The notes: a model not told the origin generated them from the sequence alone. DNA of 64,000 nt from Acanthacorydalis orientalis (GCA_034766995.1 CM068321.1:15445026-15509025); one strand, 5' to 3'; positions 27,189-40,686 are shown, counted from the first letter of the stretch. Translations and numbers: made by a program.

Positions 27189-28381
27189 ACATACAAATAA
27201 TGATATGACACCGAAATATTACTTTTTGTAAATATTAATTTGAATGAATTAGGTTAGATTTTTAAATGAAAATTAAAAATTAATGCGTAAAATTTAGAAA
27301 CCGGTATATTATTAATTAAAAAACGCAAAAAATTAAAAACATTACTAGTATTAGATTAAATATCCAGTAAAAATCATAATTCAAATTGCCTTTAAATAGT
27401 TCTTAAGATTTATCACTAATTCTTTCAAATTTTTGTTAATATTCATTTATTTATTCGTATAAACTATTGTGAGATTTAAGTATAATACTTTATGTGAAAT
27501 TCCTGTAAAGTAATTATATTATGAATAAAATAATGCTTTAACCTAAATCCTTCAGTATATTTTTAATTTAAACATTTTTTTTATTATTTGCTTTATAAAA
27601 TAAAGATAATATATTTAGTAGACTCTTTACTAAAAATTAATAATAAATAATTTATAAAACAATCTGTTTTTATAAATCAACATTTTACTTTTATAATAAA
27701 AATTTTCTTGTTTACTTACCATTTATCACTCGATGGAAATATTGGAGGCCAAGTAAAAGTATAAGTGCGTTTTTCTACTACCAATTTTGATCGTGTATTT
27801 CATGACACATTTTGAACTCAATAAAAAAACATCAAGATGATAAAAGTTCAAACCTTAATGGAAACCATCTCATGTCTGAGCTTCAAGATTAACACAGTAG
27901 TTATCATAAAGATTACAGAATTTAATCAAGTACTAAATTTATATACCCAATGAATTATTTTATAATTTAATATCATTTCTTTTTATATATGATCGAAAAT
28001 AAATCAGTCTATAAACATTTTAAAATTATTTAATACTTAATTTCATAAAAAATATAAGAATTTGGTATTTATATTATAATTATTATAAAATATTATTCTT
28101 TTATTTAATTTCTTGAGAAATATAACACAAATTAAAAATCATTTTGAATTATAAATTAGAATAATTAAAAAAAGAAAATGATTTTATTTATTTTATTAAC
28201 CATATAGTTACCTTATTGACAGTCAAGTTAAATAGAATTATATATAATTAAATAAATAAGGAGATAAATAATGTTATAAGTCTTAAAATTACTTAATTAT
28301 TTTCTGTCAAAAAACTATTTACAGCACGAAAAAATGAATCTTAATTTATTTTCAAAACTGAGTATGTTATATTATATATTC

Positions 28382-28412
<31 letters not shown>

Positions 28413-29481
28413 ACTAAGAAAAGCAAATAATATAATTTTCTCTAAAGCAAAACAAACAAAATACAAGTTGTTTGAACTCATTTACTGTGTGTACTTACGA
28501 TAGTTCTAAATAAACAGCAAATAAAGTGTTTAGAAGCTAATAACTTACATTCTCGTCTTCTACACAACATAAACACACCGACCTTACTGACAGAAAAAGT
28601 AATTGCATTTTTTTACAATACATATATATGTATGTATATGTTTAATTATATATATATATATATATTTATATTATTATTATTAGTATGTCTGTAATAGTAA
28701 ACAAAGGAAACATATTTGTATATCACTCTACATTAAATTAAATTTATAGGTGATTACCCTTGTATAATTGTATTTATAGGCTGCTCCATTTTGAATTTGC
28801 TATTTATATGTGAAAGCTTCTTGTCCAATGGGAATTAAACTCTCTGAAGTACTAAGATAATCTCAAAATGATTGTCTGGTTAAGGTATCTAGTTAAACCA
28901 AAATATTACTCATCCTATTTCAATTTAATAGTTTGCTTTATGTAACATAAAATTTGTGTAAAACGAGTTTATGTTTGTGTGTGTAGTTATATATATATAT
29001 ATTAAGCTTATTTGTAACGTTATTCCTTATTCAATAGCATTTTTTTTCAATGTTAATTCATTTATTAAAAATTAAAATTAAAAAAAATAATAATTCATGT
29101 ATTAAAAATTAATTTATGAAATATTTAAATAAAGTGTCTTACGTTAACTAATATCTGGTGCTAAAAAAATATAAAATAGTGTTTTTTTTTTTAAATTTGA
29201 TGTGATGAAGTCTACTTTTTTATTGTAATAGTTATTTAAAATTGTATTCATTTGAATTCACGAAGTCACTTTTAAGTGCAATTACAAACGAATTTCATTC
29301 GAAATATAAATAGTTTTCACTCTAAATCTGATTTAATTTTGAATATTTTTATAGAAAGTTTATTGTTCAAATAATTTAACTTGTAGATAATGGAGGCTTT
29401 TATTTCCGATAAATTTATACTTTTTTATTATGTGCTTACGATTTACTGTTTTAAGAACACTTTGTGGATTTTCTTACAAGT

Positions 29482-29543
29482 TTTAAAACTTTACTTAGCT
29501 AACCTTAGTAGGTTTAAAACTTTACTTAGCTAACCTTAGTAGG
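29482..29543. repeat. Perfect 31-bp tandem duplication
   Basis: Two identical 31-base units (29482-29512 and 29513-29543) beginning TTTAAAACTTTACTTAGC and ending CCTTAGTAGG. Identity between the copies suggests a recent slip event or copy-number variation. Confidence 0.9.
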
Positions 29544-30527
29544 TTTAAGAAATATTTAGAAATTTAAATTAGATTTAATTATTATCATAAAATTATTAAC
29601 CAATGAAAAATATTTTTATTTATTATGTATTATTAAAATATTTATTCAAGATATATGAAAAATAAATCACAATTTGTCAAAGATAATTTAATTATATCTA
29701 CATAATACACAAATGGATATTTTTATTGAAAAGTGTGCTTTATTGCACCATTAATAGAATTATTGTTGAAATTATTTAATTAGAAATTATAAAATTTTAA
29801 AAAGAACTTCTTTAGATATGAATAAAAACAGCTAATGACTGTTTCCATCTTTCGTTAAAAAAAAGATCTATGGTATTTCACTTATGGTAGTTTTATGTAC
29901 AATATATTTAACAAATTTAGTTTAGATTTTTTAAATTTTCTTTTCTTTATCTTAGCTGATAAAGTGTTAAGATTCAATAGAAAAAAATATTATTTTATTA
30001 ATATAAGCTTTTATGTTAAATGTAATATAGTTTTTGAAAGTTTACATAAAATAATAATACGGTTTGAAATCAATAACTGTTATTGAATAATGGAAAGTTT
30101 ATTTAAAATATTATAAAAATATTATCGATATTGTGTTCTTTCAAAAGATAATATTTATTGTAGTTTTCTACGATTAGTTTCAGTACTTACTTCATTTTCA
30201 TACTCGTGTTTTTAGGATTTTTTTTCATTTATTGTAAAAAGTTGACTGTTTAACTGAAGGTCAATATTCTGCACTAAATATAAAAGTAATTCAAGAATAT
30301 CAACCGATCTGAAGATGCTACAAGTGCATAAAATTTCATTAAAGTACAGAAAACGTAGTAATAAAATAATATAAATAAATTACAATATAAAGAGAACGTA
30401 TGAAATATAGCTTTAAAATACATTACCATTCTTATTAGACCATTGAAAAAACTAATATTTGTAAATAAGTTAAATAATATTAAAAACTTATACATTTTTC
30501 AATTATATTAATATAGTACTATTTTTT

Positions 30528-30565
30528 AATGTGATCCAAGATGAATAATGTGATCCAAGATTAAT
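30528..30565. repeat. 19-bp tandem duplication
   Basis: AATGTGATCCAAGATGAAT is followed directly by AATGTGATCCAAGATTAAT, one mismatch in 19. Small local duplication in AT-rich non-coding DNA. Confidence 0.85.
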
Positions 30566-31309
30566 TATTATAAATATGTTATCAATAAAAACATTATGAT
30601 ATACAAAAATATTCAAAATTTTATGTTAGACGAATTATTTTCATTCTTAAGTGTCCACCAGAAAATTTCTATCAGAAAACCTAATAATTATGATTTCTCA
30701 GCTTTTTGTGTACCCAAGCTCTAACATTGTATAATTTTTCTGTTTTTATCTAAAATTGTTATTCGAAGTAAAGATATTTAACAATTTCGCAGATATTTAA
30801 TAAAATTAGTTAATCATATATTTAATTTTATAAGAGAAAACGTATTTTTATTTTTAGCAATAATATACTTGCTAATAAATTTATTAAGTCATTATCTAAA
30901 AAGGTACGTAAAATATCGAAATTTGTAAGTAACAATAGCCAGAATAGTGTTATTAATATACAATTATTACTATCATATTGTATCATGTACAAAATATATT
31001 TGATAACTAAAATTTTCACCAAGTTTATAATACTTACTTCAGTCTTATAATTTTTTTAAAAAATTTAAATCAACGTTCTGTTTTATATAATCTTAGTCAT
31101 TTTTTCATTGAGAAAACATAAATATACATAAATATTATACAACGAAAATTGGGTAAGAAGTATTTCAATAGTGTAATATATACTAAATTATAACACAACT
31201 TTGGAAGAATTAATAAAATATATTTGGTAAAAAAAGAATTTTATATTTTCAAATTTCAATTGCATTGGATAAACTGTTTTATTTATTTTACTAGTTTTTG
31301 CCTCTTCTA

Positions 31310-31640
31310 CTCCATTTTAATGCTACCACTGTACAATTTCATACCTTCTACAATCATGCCTCGTTGTATAATACGTAACAGTGCACTGACTGCCTGAATG
31401 TGTCACTCTGACCCATGTTACAGTTAACCATAAGTTAGAAATGAGGCTTATCGCCCTTGAGATTTTCACACTACCGTTCCGTTATACCCAAGTGGCCACT
31501 ATGAGATTTTACTATGTAACGAGTGAGGAATTTAACACGATACACTGTTACAGTAGTACAGTTGATACTATTTCTACCCGCCATTACTATTAGTAATCTT
31601 GTACATTCTCAATGTGAACGGTTGTTTCAAATTACTTGTT
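31310..31640. other. GC-richer island about 0.5 kb beyond the 3' end of the P450 pseudogene
   Basis: Base composition is more balanced than its flanks. No coding exon, tRNA or repeat match was recognised. It marks the left boundary of the P450 array, so an insulator or a conserved element is imaginable, but this is speculative. Confidence 0.3.
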
Positions 31641-32164
31641 GTAATATATTATATTCATATATAAATTATTATATTTGCAACTGTACTCAGATTAAAAAGA
31701 TTCTATTTAAAATCACAAGAATGTATATCTACATAAAATGATTCATATAGATCTCTTAATAATTTTAGACGGCATATAAGCTCATATTAAATTTTATGAT
31801 ATATTAAAAAACTAACAATTTAAACATTATTTATAAAAAATATAAAACAAACTTATAATTATCAAACTTAAAAAAAATCTATTTTTAATAGCTATCAACT
31901 ATAGATATTATATGATAAAAAATAGAGTATTTAAAAGAATTTACTATTGAATAAATGCACTAAATAATTTAATATATTCCACCAACTTAGATTTGAAGAT
32001 TAGGATAAATTTACAAAGATAATAAAAGGATTCGCTTCGTAAATAGAAATCATTAAAAACCAAATATACTTTGGTTCAAATTTAGTACAAAAGAACCATC
32101 TTATTAATTGTTTTTAGTATTTATACTGTTTTGTATAAAAAAATATACTAACAGTAACTAGAGC

Positions 32165-34156
32165 AAATTTCTTTGGTTGAGTTCCAGTTAAAATCCATGT
32201 TAAGTTCTAACTTAATAATATTCGAATTTATTTCTAAAGAAATGACTGTTTTCTCTGTTACAAATTAATCAAATTTTGTTAAAATTTGAAATATTGCTGT
32301 TCTTGTTGTGTCCATGATAGCAAATCCTCAAACTGAAAGTAAAATAATAGTTATATCTAGAATCAAAATGTTTTATTTATTATTTATAAAATGATATTAT
32401 GCCTAATTTGATATAAACAAGACACTGACTTATTCTCTACACGAATAAATACAAAAAAGATTTATTTCTATACGTAAAAAAAAATACTCTCCTGAATAAA
32501 AAAAGTTTGATTTATAGTGAAATAGCAGTATTTTAAGGCTAAGTGACAAGATACGCCTTAGAAATGTACATCAGTATTTTTACCTATATTTACTTACCAA
32601 TACATGCTCTTGGACCAAGTCCAAATGGCATATATTTGCATGGATAAATATTTTCTTTATTTTCAATAGAAAATCGTTTTGTGTCAAAACGATACGGATC
32701 ATTGAAATATTTTGGATCATGATGTAGGTCATGAGCTCGAATTATAATGGTCACACCTTTTTCAAATTTCATATCTCTTTCAGGCGTTTCTAAAATAAAA
32801 TCTTTTGTGAAAACTCCAGCGATTCTACTACAAGGAGATCATTAACGTGACTATTTGAAAATAAAACAATGTTAATTTATTTATACTATATATTTTTTAA
32901 AAATTATTATTTAATAAATATTTGATAGCATATACACGTTTAATATCAGTCAATTAAATTTAATTGAATACCTGATTAAAATATATCTAAATATTTCATT
33001 TACGAAAGAGATTTGTTATTTTTTCCGTTGCAGCTTAGTAAAGTTGAATCAATTTCTGCTTTTAACTTATCAATCTTGTACTTATATTTTTTTTTGTATA
33101 TCTATATTTACTACTAGTTCATACACTGTAAATCTCAATATTGTTGAAGATGTTTCAGATACGGTTACAAATAACGTAATACTTTATAATATTACTTCAT
33201 CGTTAGTAAAATCGGAACAAAATCATAATTTAATAATTGTTTCATTATTTATTTGCGTTTTTATCGAATTTAAAAGTTTAATATATTAAATATTAATGTA
33301 ATGTTAACGTAATCTATAAGAAGTAACTGAATAAAATAATTTGATTTAAAATAGAAAGTAATATATTATCCAATTTTTTTATTACTTTTTAATAATAATT
33401 TTATGGGTGTTTTATTACTTTTTAATATTTTTTATTACAATTATGAAAATAAATTAGTATGAAATAAATTAGGAAGAACTAAATTGGTGTCACCTGATTT
33501 TTTAATTTATATCTTAATAAAGTGTGTGTAATAAATATGTTATATACCTTATTTCTCTTTCTGTTCTAATATTCCAGACGTGTGTTTAAAAATTGAAAAT
33601 TTTCTTCTTCAGTTCAATTTTTATTATACTTTTTTTGCAGTAAAAGTTCATCTAACATCTTTCATAGATTTTTATTCAATTACTCTATCTCGATATTTTT
33701 AAAATATAATATAGACTTTAATGGAAAAATCATTGTTTTAACCACTGAATGTACAAAATAAAAAATAATTAGCAATTTACAAAATGCAAATTTAATATTT
33801 TTTTTATATATTTATTTTATAAATGTTTAAATATTTTTCTTAATATTTCAATTAGTATAAATCTTATTTCAATGATTTGTGAAATAATTTGAGCATTTCT
33901 GAAAAATTCATGGTCACATTCATTAAACGAAGCGACATTAATACCGAAAGCGGTCGTGGCTATTACGTTGTTTATGAAATGTGTGAAAATATCCTTCATT
34001 TCAATATCCGAAGGTTTTTCTTCTCTTACCAGGAACATTTTTACGAAATGATTGGTCATTTGTTCACCCCATTTAGAGATAAGGTTGGACATCATTTTCA
34101 ACTTACTCCTTATAAAAGTAGGACTCAAAGTGACTCGCATATCTCTCCATTTTTAC
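32165..34156 (-). pseudogene. Decayed cytochrome P450 copy retaining exons 3-7
   Basis: Recognisable by alignment to the 35544-39790 and 42101-47434 genes. Exon 3 remnant 34156-about 33820: one base lost from an A-run just after the acceptor, so the GKKWREMR frame is broken; its donor is gone and the reading frame runs into a stop. Exon 4 remnant 33744-33548: CAG acceptor and GT donor kept, but 197 nt instead of 232. Exon 5 remnant 33212-32972: 241 nt instead of 222, acceptor AG changed to CG, I-helix code scrambled. Exon 6 remnant 32850-32598: 253 nt instead of 258, in-frame TAA and TGA near the start, then a well-kept stretch with the haem motif FGLGPRACIG and a good donor. Exon 7 remnant about 32332-32165: in-frame TAA, C-terminus eroded. 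Introns are retained, so this is a duplicated, not a processed, pseudogene. Exons 1-2 were looked for up to about 35000 and not found. Confidence 0.87.
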
Positions 34157-34965
34157 CTTTAATGTATCAATTTATTCATCTGTTATATTAATTATAATAT
34201 TGTATGTTATAATTTCACTAGAAATTAATTCATTCATAATGGATACAATTAAGGAAAGAATGTGAATACTGATCTAAATACAAAATAATATGGTCATATT
34301 CAAATCTCGATACAAAGCAAATGTAGTTTATTAATTTAATAATTATTTAATACTAAATAATATTAAGAAATATTAACGATTTAAATAAAGTAATGTGTAA
34401 ATAATTGTCGTTAGAAATAAAAATAAATAGGATTAAAAGGTAATTAATTTTTTTATACACTGAAATGTACAAAATTATGACAAACAATTTAAATTACACG
34501 TTCTATATATGATGATTTAATGATTTGGTTCCATTATTATTATTATTGATTAACTTTTTTACGAATTACTATAATTTGATAACTTTGGCTACATTATTGA
34601 AATATAACTGCAGAAAAACTTATTTTTTCAACAGTTAAAATTAATTTGAAAACATAAACAATAATCATACTATTAATTTTATATTTAAATATAAAAAATA
34701 TGAAAATAACGCAAAGGTAAAGAAAATATGTACATCTTTTTTATATGAATATGAACTTTAATTATTCACGATTACAATAAAAAGGTATTATTTTGGAAAT
34801 AACAAAAATAAATAAAAATATTCTAGACGCGTCGGTTAACTCATAGGCCAATAATAAGTTACTAAAAATTTGATAGTAATATCAAGGATTTTAGTAAATA
34901 TTACAAATGTAGTTTTTATTTTATATGTTTTTTCGTCTTCTATTAGAAAGTTTATTAACTTCCTT

Positions 34966-35018
<53 letters not shown>

Positions 35019-35425
35019 TTTACACTTGAACATTTTTGAGGAAACTATAGAATATGATTAAAAATTAATATAATTTAATTGATTGTTGATCTATGAACTA
35101 ATTAATGCATTACCATTTCACTTATTCGCTTGTAAACCTCAACTCAGTTATTATTTTTTACAATTTGTTAACTAATTAGATTTTTATCTCACAATTTGGC
35201 TTAAACTGCTTATTGGTAACAAATATTCAAATCGATTATAGAGAACAAAAATCCATCACTGAGCCAAATTTAAAAATGAAATTATATATAAATAAAATTA
35301 AAGTATAAAATAATAATACATTTTTAATTAAATATTAGTCTTTTGAAATAATTACTTACAAAATAATAAAACCTGTATAGCTAATAAATCAAATACAATA
35401 ACAAAATACATATACAAAAGTATTT

Positions 35426-35459
<34 letters not shown>

Positions 35460-35543
35460 TTATATATTTTTTTATGAATATTTTTATAACAAAATGTACT
35501 AAAATATTTATGATCTTCATATAGAAAAGATATACATAAATAT
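34157..35543. other. Intergenic gap between P450 pseudogene and first complete P450
   Basis: About 1.4 kb. This is where exons 1-2 of the pseudogene would be expected; I found no convincing trace. Contains (TA)n tracts at 34971-35016 and 35430-35457. Confidence 0.6.
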
Positions 35544-36219
35544 TTAATTATTTTTCCTTGGTTTTAATCCTATCCAAATACCATTTACAGATTCTAGCCT
35601 AACAATATCTTTCCTGATTTTCAAAGGAATATCTGTTTTATCTATTACAATAAGATCGAATTTAGCTAAAATATAAAATATAGCAACTTTGGTTTCCATA
35701 AGAGCAAATCTTGATGCTAAAATGAAAAAGTATTATAAATTATTTAATACAAAATATGATTTTTTTAATATAAATATATATATATATATATATAATATAA
35801 TATTTATTCCATATAATATAACTAACTAAAACCCTAGTTCAAAAATAATTAATTATATATCTTTTGATATTCTATCTAATTATTTTTTTCATTATAAGCT
35901 TTTTTATAAGAAAAATATTGATTTCTTATATTTACTTACCGACACATGCTCTTCGACCAAGTCCAAAAGGCATATACGTATACGGATTAATATGTTCCCT
36001 ATTTTCCTCAGAAAAACGTTCTGGGACAAAACGAAATGGATCAGGAAAGTATTTTGGATCATGATGCAAAGCATATGCTGGAAAAACAACTGAAGTGCCT
36101 TCTTGTAATTTAATGTACCTTTCAGGTGTTTCCAAAATAAAATCTTTTGTACAAATACGATCAATTGTTACACAAGGACTCCATTGACGTAGTGATTCTA
36201 AATGAAATATTAAGTAATG

Positions 36220-36262
<43 letters not shown>

Positions 36263-36948
36263 TTGTATGCGCGTGTAGATAGATAATGTACCTGATATCA
36301 CCATGTCTAGGTATTTCATTTTACAAAGATAATCATAAGTGATTTTTCCGTGACATTGCTCCAGTGTTGAATCAATTTCCTCCTGAAGAATTTTTTGACA
36401 ATCAGGATTTATTGTTAATTCATAAATTGTAAATGACAACACAGTAGATATTGTTTCAAATCCAGCAATGAAAAATATCATAGTCTGTGCAATTATATCT
36501 TCAGTTGTAAAATCTAGAAAAAAATATATTAAAAATAATGTTTAAAATATTAACCATTATAAATAGACTATTTATTCTTGTACTTATTTTTCGATTATTA
36601 TATATAAAGATTGATTAGAGTTATGGTATTTTTAACTATTATATATACGCTTCCTAAATTATCTATGAGCATGTGATGTCTTTTTTCTCAAGTTAGTATT
36701 CATTTATTATCACATTTAAACTTGTCTTTATACACATACCTTCATTACATTCATTTCCTGTCAAATCATCATATTTTTTCGGGAATGTCAGTGCAATAAG
36801 TAAAAATTTATTATAAAATAAAAATTAATACTCGACAAAACTAAAACAAATATGTGGGTAAACTTTAGTTTCGAAGAAATAAATTCCAATTGATTTGAAT
36901 GCTTACATACACTCACCCAACATTATTTTAAAATAAATATTATATTCA

Positions 36949-37011
<63 letters not shown>

Positions 37012-37031
37012 CTTACTCATATATACGCATG

Positions 37032-37114
<83 letters not shown>

Positions 37115-37218
37115 TAAATATATTAAATTAAATTGAGTTAGATATTATTCAAATTTTTTAACATATAAAAATGTCAATTTGTTTGGGAAATTAACCTTAA
37201 TAAACCTTTAAAAAATCA

Positions 37219-37259
<41 letters not shown>

Positions 37260-39361
37260 GTATAGATATTCTGAAATATAAATTAACTCCATTATACACA
37301 ATCATAGACGTTTCCATTAAAAAAAATATTAAATTGAATATAAATTTAAAATACAGAATATATGTTAAATTAAAAATATAATGATTTACATATTTGTAAA
37401 CGTTGAAGTATATATTTTAAGTGAAAAATTAAAAATTACTGATAACACTTTAAGCAAAATTTTAAATATTATAATTTTGAATACACCTACATGACTATAA
37501 AAACTTTTGCAAGAGATTCATATATATATATATACATAGTTTAAACAAAAATATTTTATTTTTATACAAGTACTTGAAAACATATATGAAATATATTTTA
37601 TGAATTTATATATAAAATACTTTCAGATAAATAACATATTCGAGTGGTTTAATGTTCAATTAATAATATGAGAATTTAATACCATATTTTTGTTTCTTTT
37701 CTGCCATGCCAGATGTTTCTTCAATCACAGTAGCAAATTCTGCTTCTTCAGTCTCATTTTTTTCTTCTTGTAATATACCTTTTCTAGCTTGCATGAGAAG
37801 ATGTATTACATCGTTTCGAATGATTGATTTTTCTTCACGCTCTTTTAAATTATTTTCAATAAGTTTTTTGAAATAATATCCAGGTTTTGATGGAATCATA
37901 CCTTCTTTCAACCACTAGTATTTTAAAAAAATGAAATTTAGTCTCATATCGGCTAATAATACCTACATAAATATTTAAGTAAAACGAAATTATATTTTTA
38001 AAATAATATATCGTTAATAGAAATTGAATTATACTTGCTTGCATGATTTTTGGAAAAAATGTGATTAACGTTACTCGTATTGAACTGAACTGAGAAATAA
38101 TTTTTCCATTTTTGAAAAATTCATGGTTATTTTCCTTAAATGAATCGACATTGATACCAAAAGCAGTAGTAGCTATTACATCGGTCGCAAAATGTGTGAA
38201 CATATTCTTCATTTCAATATCTAATGTTTTTCCCCCTTGTTCTTTGGACAATTTCAAGAAATGATTGACCATTTGTTCGCCACATTCACAGATAAGATCG
38301 AACATCATTTTCATCTTGCTTCTCGTAAAAGCAGGGCTCAAAGTAGATCGCATTTCTCGCCATTTTTTACCTAAAATATGACGTTATATTCGATATGACA
38401 TTTTCATATTAAGGAGAAACAAATATGATTTTAAAGTTGTGAAAACGATAATACTTATAATATAAAAAAGTAGTTTATTGTAATCTTTCTAGATATTGTT
38501 AATGATTTAGCTTTCTTCTAAACATATTTAAATTTGAAAGTTCTTGAATTTACCGATATATATATTTTACTACTGTTTGTATATGTATTATTTTTTTAGA
38601 AAATCAAATATATTGAAATGAAAACTTTATGTACCTATAAGTTAATATTTTATTTTCGATTATATTACATTATTACATAATTGTTTTTTATTTATTAGAA
38701 AGGAAGGCTTAATAATTTAAAATAATAAATTATTTTATCTTAAATCTAAACTATTTATTACTACGTTAATAGATAATTATAAAATTATGAATTATTTCAA
38801 AGTAAAAAAATAATTTAGATATATATTTACCTTTTAATGCAAATAAGTTTTTAAAAAAAATAGAATCGACTTCAGTAGTAGCTATAAATATTGTATGATC
38901 CGTAAAGTGATCGAAAAATTTCACTGCAACTTGTTTAATTAGTTCTGGATCTTTTATCATAAATGCTGGTTTTTGGAAAAGAAATAATCCTAAAACTCTA
39001 GAAATATTAAATAATTTAATTCTTGATAAGTATTTGATCTTTATTTTATATTTTTAATATTTAACAAAAGTAAAATTATCTATATCAAACATGAAAATAT
39101 TTTGTAAATAATTTTTATCATAAGTAGTTTTATAAATTTTACATTTAACAAATATCATGTTTGTATGACTTTAAATATTGATAAGAAAATACAAACAAGT
39201 ATGCATAATTTCTAGAAAAATATAATTTTGAAAGTAAAATGGTAGTAATTAATGCACAGAAAAGTGTAAAAATAAATTTAATATAAAAAAATAAACATTA
39301 ATAAAAAAATGTAGTCTATTTAGTAATTAATTGAGATGTAGCTTGAAATTCAATTAAATTA

Positions 39362-39421
<60 letters not shown>

Positions 39422-39790
39422 CAAGACCACATTGATTTTTTTTATATATATTATCTGAAAATTTAAAACTAAGTCATTTTTAATATTCTAATATCTAAAA
39501 TGATAATTTGTATAGAAATTTTGAATTTTTTGATATTTTAATACAAATAAATTTGTTAACATATTTAATTAAATCAAATAAAGTACAAACCTTTCCTTCG
39601 GGTGTAAATTATAAGATTTAATAATACTGTCTGTTGGTGCAATTAGTTTTAAAAAATCTGAACCACTTGTGCCAAAAAACGGCCATGGTTTTTTAAATGG
39701 TACTCCTCTGTTTTTCCAATAATTAAAATTTCTGATTGAATAAAAATACAATGCTAACAACGTACACAAAATTAACACCAGTACTATCAT
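35544..39790 (-). CDS. Cytochrome P450, CYP3 clan (CYP9/CYP336-like), complete, 7 exons, 527 aa
   Basis: Exons in coding order: 39790-39591, 38997-38831, 38370-38039, 37914-37683, 36513-36292, 36197-35940, 35716-35544; joined length is 1584 nt including TAA, open throughout. The product is an ER-bound haem monooxygenase. Seen: hydrophobic N-terminal anchor (residues 1-19), proline-rich hinge with KKPWPFFGT (33-41), C-helix WREMR (126-130), I-helix AGFET (327-331), K-helix ESLR (385-388), PERF (443-446) and haem loop [10 protein letters not shown] with Cys469. The size is normal for an insect microsomal P450. The start is the only ATG before the anchor and matches the paralogues. Two oddities: intron 3 has a GC donor (ATGCAA|GCAAGT), because only that choice keeps the frame into exon 4; and the haem motif ends in Ala471 rather than Gly, with Arg where the paralogues have Pro. 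Closest relative in the window is the gene at 42101-47434. Family subdivision is not certain. Confidence 0.93.
36949..37110. repeat. Compound (TA)n-(AC)n-(TA)n microsatellite in intron 4 of a P450 gene
   Basis: A (TA)n block of about 58 bases, a short unique spacer, an (AC)n block near 37033-37071 and a second (TA)n block to 37110. It lies inside the intron between exon 4 (ends 37683) and exon 5 (starts 36513) of the 35544-39790 gene. Another (TA)n follows at 37226-37257. Confidence 0.95.
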
Positions 39791-40439
39791 TTTTAAAACC
39801 TTCTATATGAGTCTATAGAAAACACGATCTTTATTTTATTTACTTATAAATATTTAAATATTAACAAAGCTGTGTGTCAAAAAGTGTATACATCAACAAC
39901 AAAAACATGACTTGATTAATAGTAATTGTATCTGTTTAATATATTTGTCATTGAATTTTTTTTACGCATCCTTATCTAGCACTTGTATTATAAATGACAA
40001 CAAAATTAACAAGATATGGTTCATATTTTGACTTGTTAATCTTAAATATATTGACTAATTTCAACGAATATTAATTTCTTTTACAATTCTTATAAATTAT
40101 CTATATTTTTATTATCATTGTACTTTAAATTTTATTCAAGCACTTCCAGTTGCAATGTGTTGAAAATCATTTGATTTTTTTGTTTAATTTCAAAAGTTAT
40201 AGATTTAGACAAGTTTTTATACTATTTAGTGTCACTTAATTGAAAATATTGAATTTAATTTTTCTTTTAATACGTGTAAAAAGTATAATATTAATGTATT
40301 TTTATTTTTCAAATATCTCTCTCTTATTTAATTACATATCTTTTTACATATTGTTATATGTATGCTACTTTAGTATGTTTCGAAAATATAAATATGAAAA
40401 ATCTGTCAAAGTTAAAAGAATAAATTATATTATTCGTCA

Positions 40440-40650
40440 TTCTGTGCATTTTCATTCCTTCACTGACGCATGACAGTGTCAACGAACGAAGTTTAAACAA
40501 GTCTCCAGATACTTTGATGATCAACTTGATATATAAACTCGCTCTTGGATTCCCTACCCTGTTACAAATGCAAACGGAATTATAATATCGTTGCGAAGGG
40601 CATAGAAATATTCGCTATCTACTAAAACAATTTAGATTAACATCTTGATT
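40440..40650. promoter_or_regulatory. GC-richer island 0.65-0.86 kb upstream of the 35544-39790 P450 gene
   Basis: Composition differs from the flanking AT-rich DNA. It contains CACTGACGCATGACAGTG (40461-40478, ends inverted to each other) with TGAC-type half-sites similar to those of CncC/Maf xenobiotic-response factors, and a plus-strand TATATAAA (40530-40537). Upstream placement fits a regulatory region or a promoter of a non-coding transcript. This is inference from composition and a short motif only. Confidence 0.3.
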
Positions 40651-40686
40651 TGCCTTTCTAACAAAAACAAAACTGGTTCATACGTA

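Larger units (their letters stand above)
15179..32164. other. AT-rich non-coding stretch left of the P450 array
   Basis: About 17 kb without a supportable gene. Smaller GC-richer patches, beyond those listed, are at about 19915-20065 (includes GTCGTGACACGAC, a small hairpin), 20860-21000 (AGATCCC and GGGATCT inverted about 22 bases apart) and 22500-22700. It could be intergenic or a large intron; neither can be shown. Confidence 0.55.

Noticed and set aside
33889..34191. 100-codon plus-strand frame opposite the pseudogene exon 3
   Set aside because: Antisense shadow of the P450 exon; the minus-strand reading matches the paralogues.
35904..36164. 86-codon minus-strand frame overlapping P450 exon 6 in another frame
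   Set aside because: The overlapping frame that contains PERF and the haem motif fits the splice phases; this one does not.
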